64,000 nucleotides of DNA from contig JASJOG010000063.1 in NCBI GenBank assembly GCA_030142905.1, positions 997,501 through 1,061,500 of the forward strand. Reading direction: 5' to 3'. Positions 61,415 through 64,000 of this stretch are shown in pieces (position 1 is the stretch's first letter; the number at the start of each line of letters is the position of its first letter). Source of the stretch: Heliopora coerulea (taxonomy: Eukaryota; Cnidaria; Anthozoa; Scleralcyonacea; Helioporidae). The notes under the pieces are model-generated. The model was not told where the DNA came from. It was given only the letters and a program-made list of their open reading frames with translations, and searched no databases. Made by a program: the position numbers and the translations under genes.

Positions 61415-64000
61415 AACTCTCCGTGTTATCACTGAGCAGCAGCTCATTTATCAAGTAATTAAAGTGTTGACAGTCTTGAGTGGAACCCACATCGTGTCGG
61501 TGTGCGGCATCTCCGATGTAATTGTTTAGGTTTGAAAAAAGATGATGGGGTTTGATCGCATCTCGGCTGACACGACATTTTGAGTAAACATAGAAAGAGT
61601 GACGGACGAGCGGCGTCTTTGAAATGCACGGTGAATGGTAAATTGATGGCGTTATCGTGGGTATGTTTGTCAGCTTGGAATTATCGCGTTGAGCGCTAAA
61701 CCGCGATTCGTGTCAATATCGTCTGTGAATATTTTATCACTTCTCAGATGCGTGTGGCTTGTAGGATGTTTTTGTAACGAAAACGTTTCCTTCGAGAAAC
61801 ATTCTTTCCCACACGTCGGAAATGCGCGAAACGACGATGCCGCGTGTTCCAAACAGACAATACAAACTCCAAGTTCCCTTTGAGTGTTCTTTGACTACGA
61901 ACTCTTTTCGTTTGCTCTTTCGGTACTTCCTTCGTGGTTTGCTTCGATAAACGATTTTCGTTTAAAAACCCATTGCTTCCCTTCTCGATCTGATATTTTT
62001 GATTAATATTTAGGGAGACAATTCACGTTTTCTTCACTAGTCCTATCTAGGTTTTGGTTTAAACGCCATCCTTTCAGTCTACCTCTTCGTTTTCGATGCA
62101 CATATTTGATAACTACTTCGACAAGAAAGTCGAACGATTCGGATGAGTTGCATAAAAACAGCTGTGTGGGCTCTTAACGTAAGCGCGGCTACCTGGCGCC
62201 TTTACCAATTTTCAACACACCTTCATTCTCAGCCAAACGATCTTGTCAGGAGTGTGACACATCATAATTACCACCAAGTTGAGACTAATTCAATACATAA
62301 CCGTCCTGTTATTTAGTTCATCGACGATATGTACTGCTCAAACGTTTGCTAATTTTGTTTGCAACTGACCTGTTTCTATACTTTCCTTTCCTATCACCGA
62401 ACGTCGAATAAGGCTGGCAGCATCATATCCAGTTTAAAAGAAAATTTATCTTGATGGGAGAAAATGAATAATACCGAAGCCGTTTGTTTCTTTTCTATCA
62501 GCAATCTGGCTGTGAAATGTAGGCCTTTATCGAGGTCTTAGATGCCACCGGATTACGGAAATTAATTCATTTACTTCTTTTCTTCGCATGACATCGAAAG
62601 GAACTAGAAGGTTGGACGTCATTTGAAGCCTATATAAGATTTATTGTTTAAGTAGGCGCTCAAGGATTTTAAGTACACTGGCATAATCATTATATAGGTC
62701 AGGAGGTAAGCCAAGACCACCGATACACGGGAATTTTTGGGGAAAGCCAGCGAACAAACCTTACCCAAGTTTCGTTTTGATATTTAACTAAACTTCTCGT
62801 TCTACAGAATCCACACTGTAAATCAGCCCAAAACGATACCAGTGTCACTGTCTGCCAACCGTCCATTTCGCGAACATTACTAGTAACGTTTCGCGTGCGT
62901 GAATTATTCACGTCCTTGCAAACTTAAGGGAACAAAAATAGTTTCTCTTAAGCTTAAAATACATGTATTCGCCGACGTTCACAAATAAGGATAAACAAAG
63001 ATTAGCCCAGGATCAAACAGCCATGACGAAATCTGAAGTGGATTAGTCGAACGCGCTCGTTAAATCCCAACGTCATCGTCTGTGGACATCAGATGAGAAA
63101 AAACAGATCTGAATTACGATATGAATGCGAATGCCGAACGAGATATTAAGATCTGTGAAAAGAATCATGACAGAAAATTTGGGATACGGCTATTAAAATC
63201 GAGCGACGCTGTAGCTGTGTTCAACACATCATAACTTCACAGTCTTGCTGGGACAACGCCTAGTTATTACTGCGATTACCTGGGTATACAAGGCACGAAC
63301 ATAAATAAATTTTTGTAGCCCATGCAATGCACTCTACAACGTTGAAGACCCTAGGTAGCCATGTTGTTATCAACTGTGTACGAAGAGAGGGCAACAAAGT
63401 TGCTAAACAGCGATGCGTCAGCGTGATATCGATCCCATGGAGAATTTCGGAAAACATACAAATCTCTTTGTCGGTTATTTAAGCATGCATGTCGTTTATA
63501 CCGTCGTTTGGAAGTGTTCAGACGGAGCATATCTTTCCAGTGCTGTTAAACGACAACTGTTTAGCGTATGGTCGGCTCAATAACCAAACAACTAACTCTC
63601 TGATGTGAACTTTATCTCCCCACCGTTCACATCGAGCCTTTTCTCAAGACCTCAGACTAGAAAAGACTCAGTATGGTACAAGCTTTCCTTCTACAATCAA
63701 AAACACTTTCACTGTCTTTATTGACACAGCTTTTACTTAATACACACCAGCTCTTTCTAACTTCATTTTTAAATGTAAAATTAATGTTGATAACACCCAG
63801 AAAAGGACGTTCCTGATAACCAAATGAACGAGAACAGTGAATTTAAACCATAACCTTACAGGATACTAACGTTCTCCTACCTCATACAACACCCTCAAGG
63901 TGACAAAAAATAACTCGATAAAAGAACTTCAGTTCATTAGTGATAAACAGTAGTGTAATATTCAATTTTTTTTTTTTTTAGCCCTCGAAAGGTGAGAGTA

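Larger units (their letters stand above)
59789..64000. other. Upstream flank of the NET-family gene, no other gene seen
   Basis: About 4.2 kb without a supported exon. Forward frames at 60730-60933 and 61689-61883 and reverse frames at 60868-61122 and 62699-62911 are short and match nothing I know. Homeodomain-type words (TAATTA, TGATTGAC, GATAAGATAAGAG) are frequent. A near-palindrome, CGCGAACATTACTAGTAACG, begins at about 62870. A T-run lies at about 63966-63980. Confidence 0.5.

Overview
The window is eukaryotic, from an animal nuclear genome. It has almost no long reading frames, a great deal of repeat DNA and one gene with a clear intron, whose product is a NocA/Nlz/Elbow (NET) family zinc-finger protein. 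Penelope-like retroelement debris, many small inverted-repeat transposons and a giant satellite would suit a marine invertebrate such as an anthozoan cnidarian. That placement is inference; no marker in the window fixes the species.

Layout. 1-7947 is a large imperfect palindrome. Its two arms of about 2.1 kb (before later insertions) flank a 20-bp minisatellite that itself reverses orientation at about 2735. The right arm carries two transposon insertions (5045-5587 and 6357-6861) and a 52-bp segment that the left arm lacks. 7948-14430 is a mix of unique DNA, a TA-flanked MITE (8925-9511), a hAT-like inverted-repeat element holding a Penelope GIY-YIG remnant (10054-10873), a decayed hammerhead-like motif (about 11250-11290), a CpG-richer stretch with a strong splice-donor match (11660-12360) and 1.1 kb of polypyrimidine minisatellite (about 12923-14035).

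14439-51690 is one uninterrupted satellite of about 37 kb: roughly 222 head-to-tail monomers of 168 bp. Each monomer carries a dyad of about 60 bp around a GGGTTAACCC core. The array has higher-order structure: a 27-monomer (4,536-bp) period across about 24.4-38 kb, a 9-monomer duplication at 22-25 kb, and 11- and 12-monomer spacings of a 172-bp variant at 42-51 kb.

51691-57600 is mostly unique DNA with an unrecognised decayed gene (51863-52309, minus), two small Harbinger-like MITEs, and nothing else convincing. 57899-59529 (minus) is the NET-family gene. It has two coding exons joined by a phase-0 intron of about 179 bp, so the long single frame beginning at 59332 has a false N-terminus read from intron sequence. 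59530-64000 is its upstream side, with a possible core promoter and good sequence matches to Hox-Pbx and Meis-Pbx sites but no other gene.

The large open frames over 2144-4688 come from a stop-free 20-bp repeat, and those over 13098-14120 come from a polypyrimidine repeat; neither set is annotated as genes.
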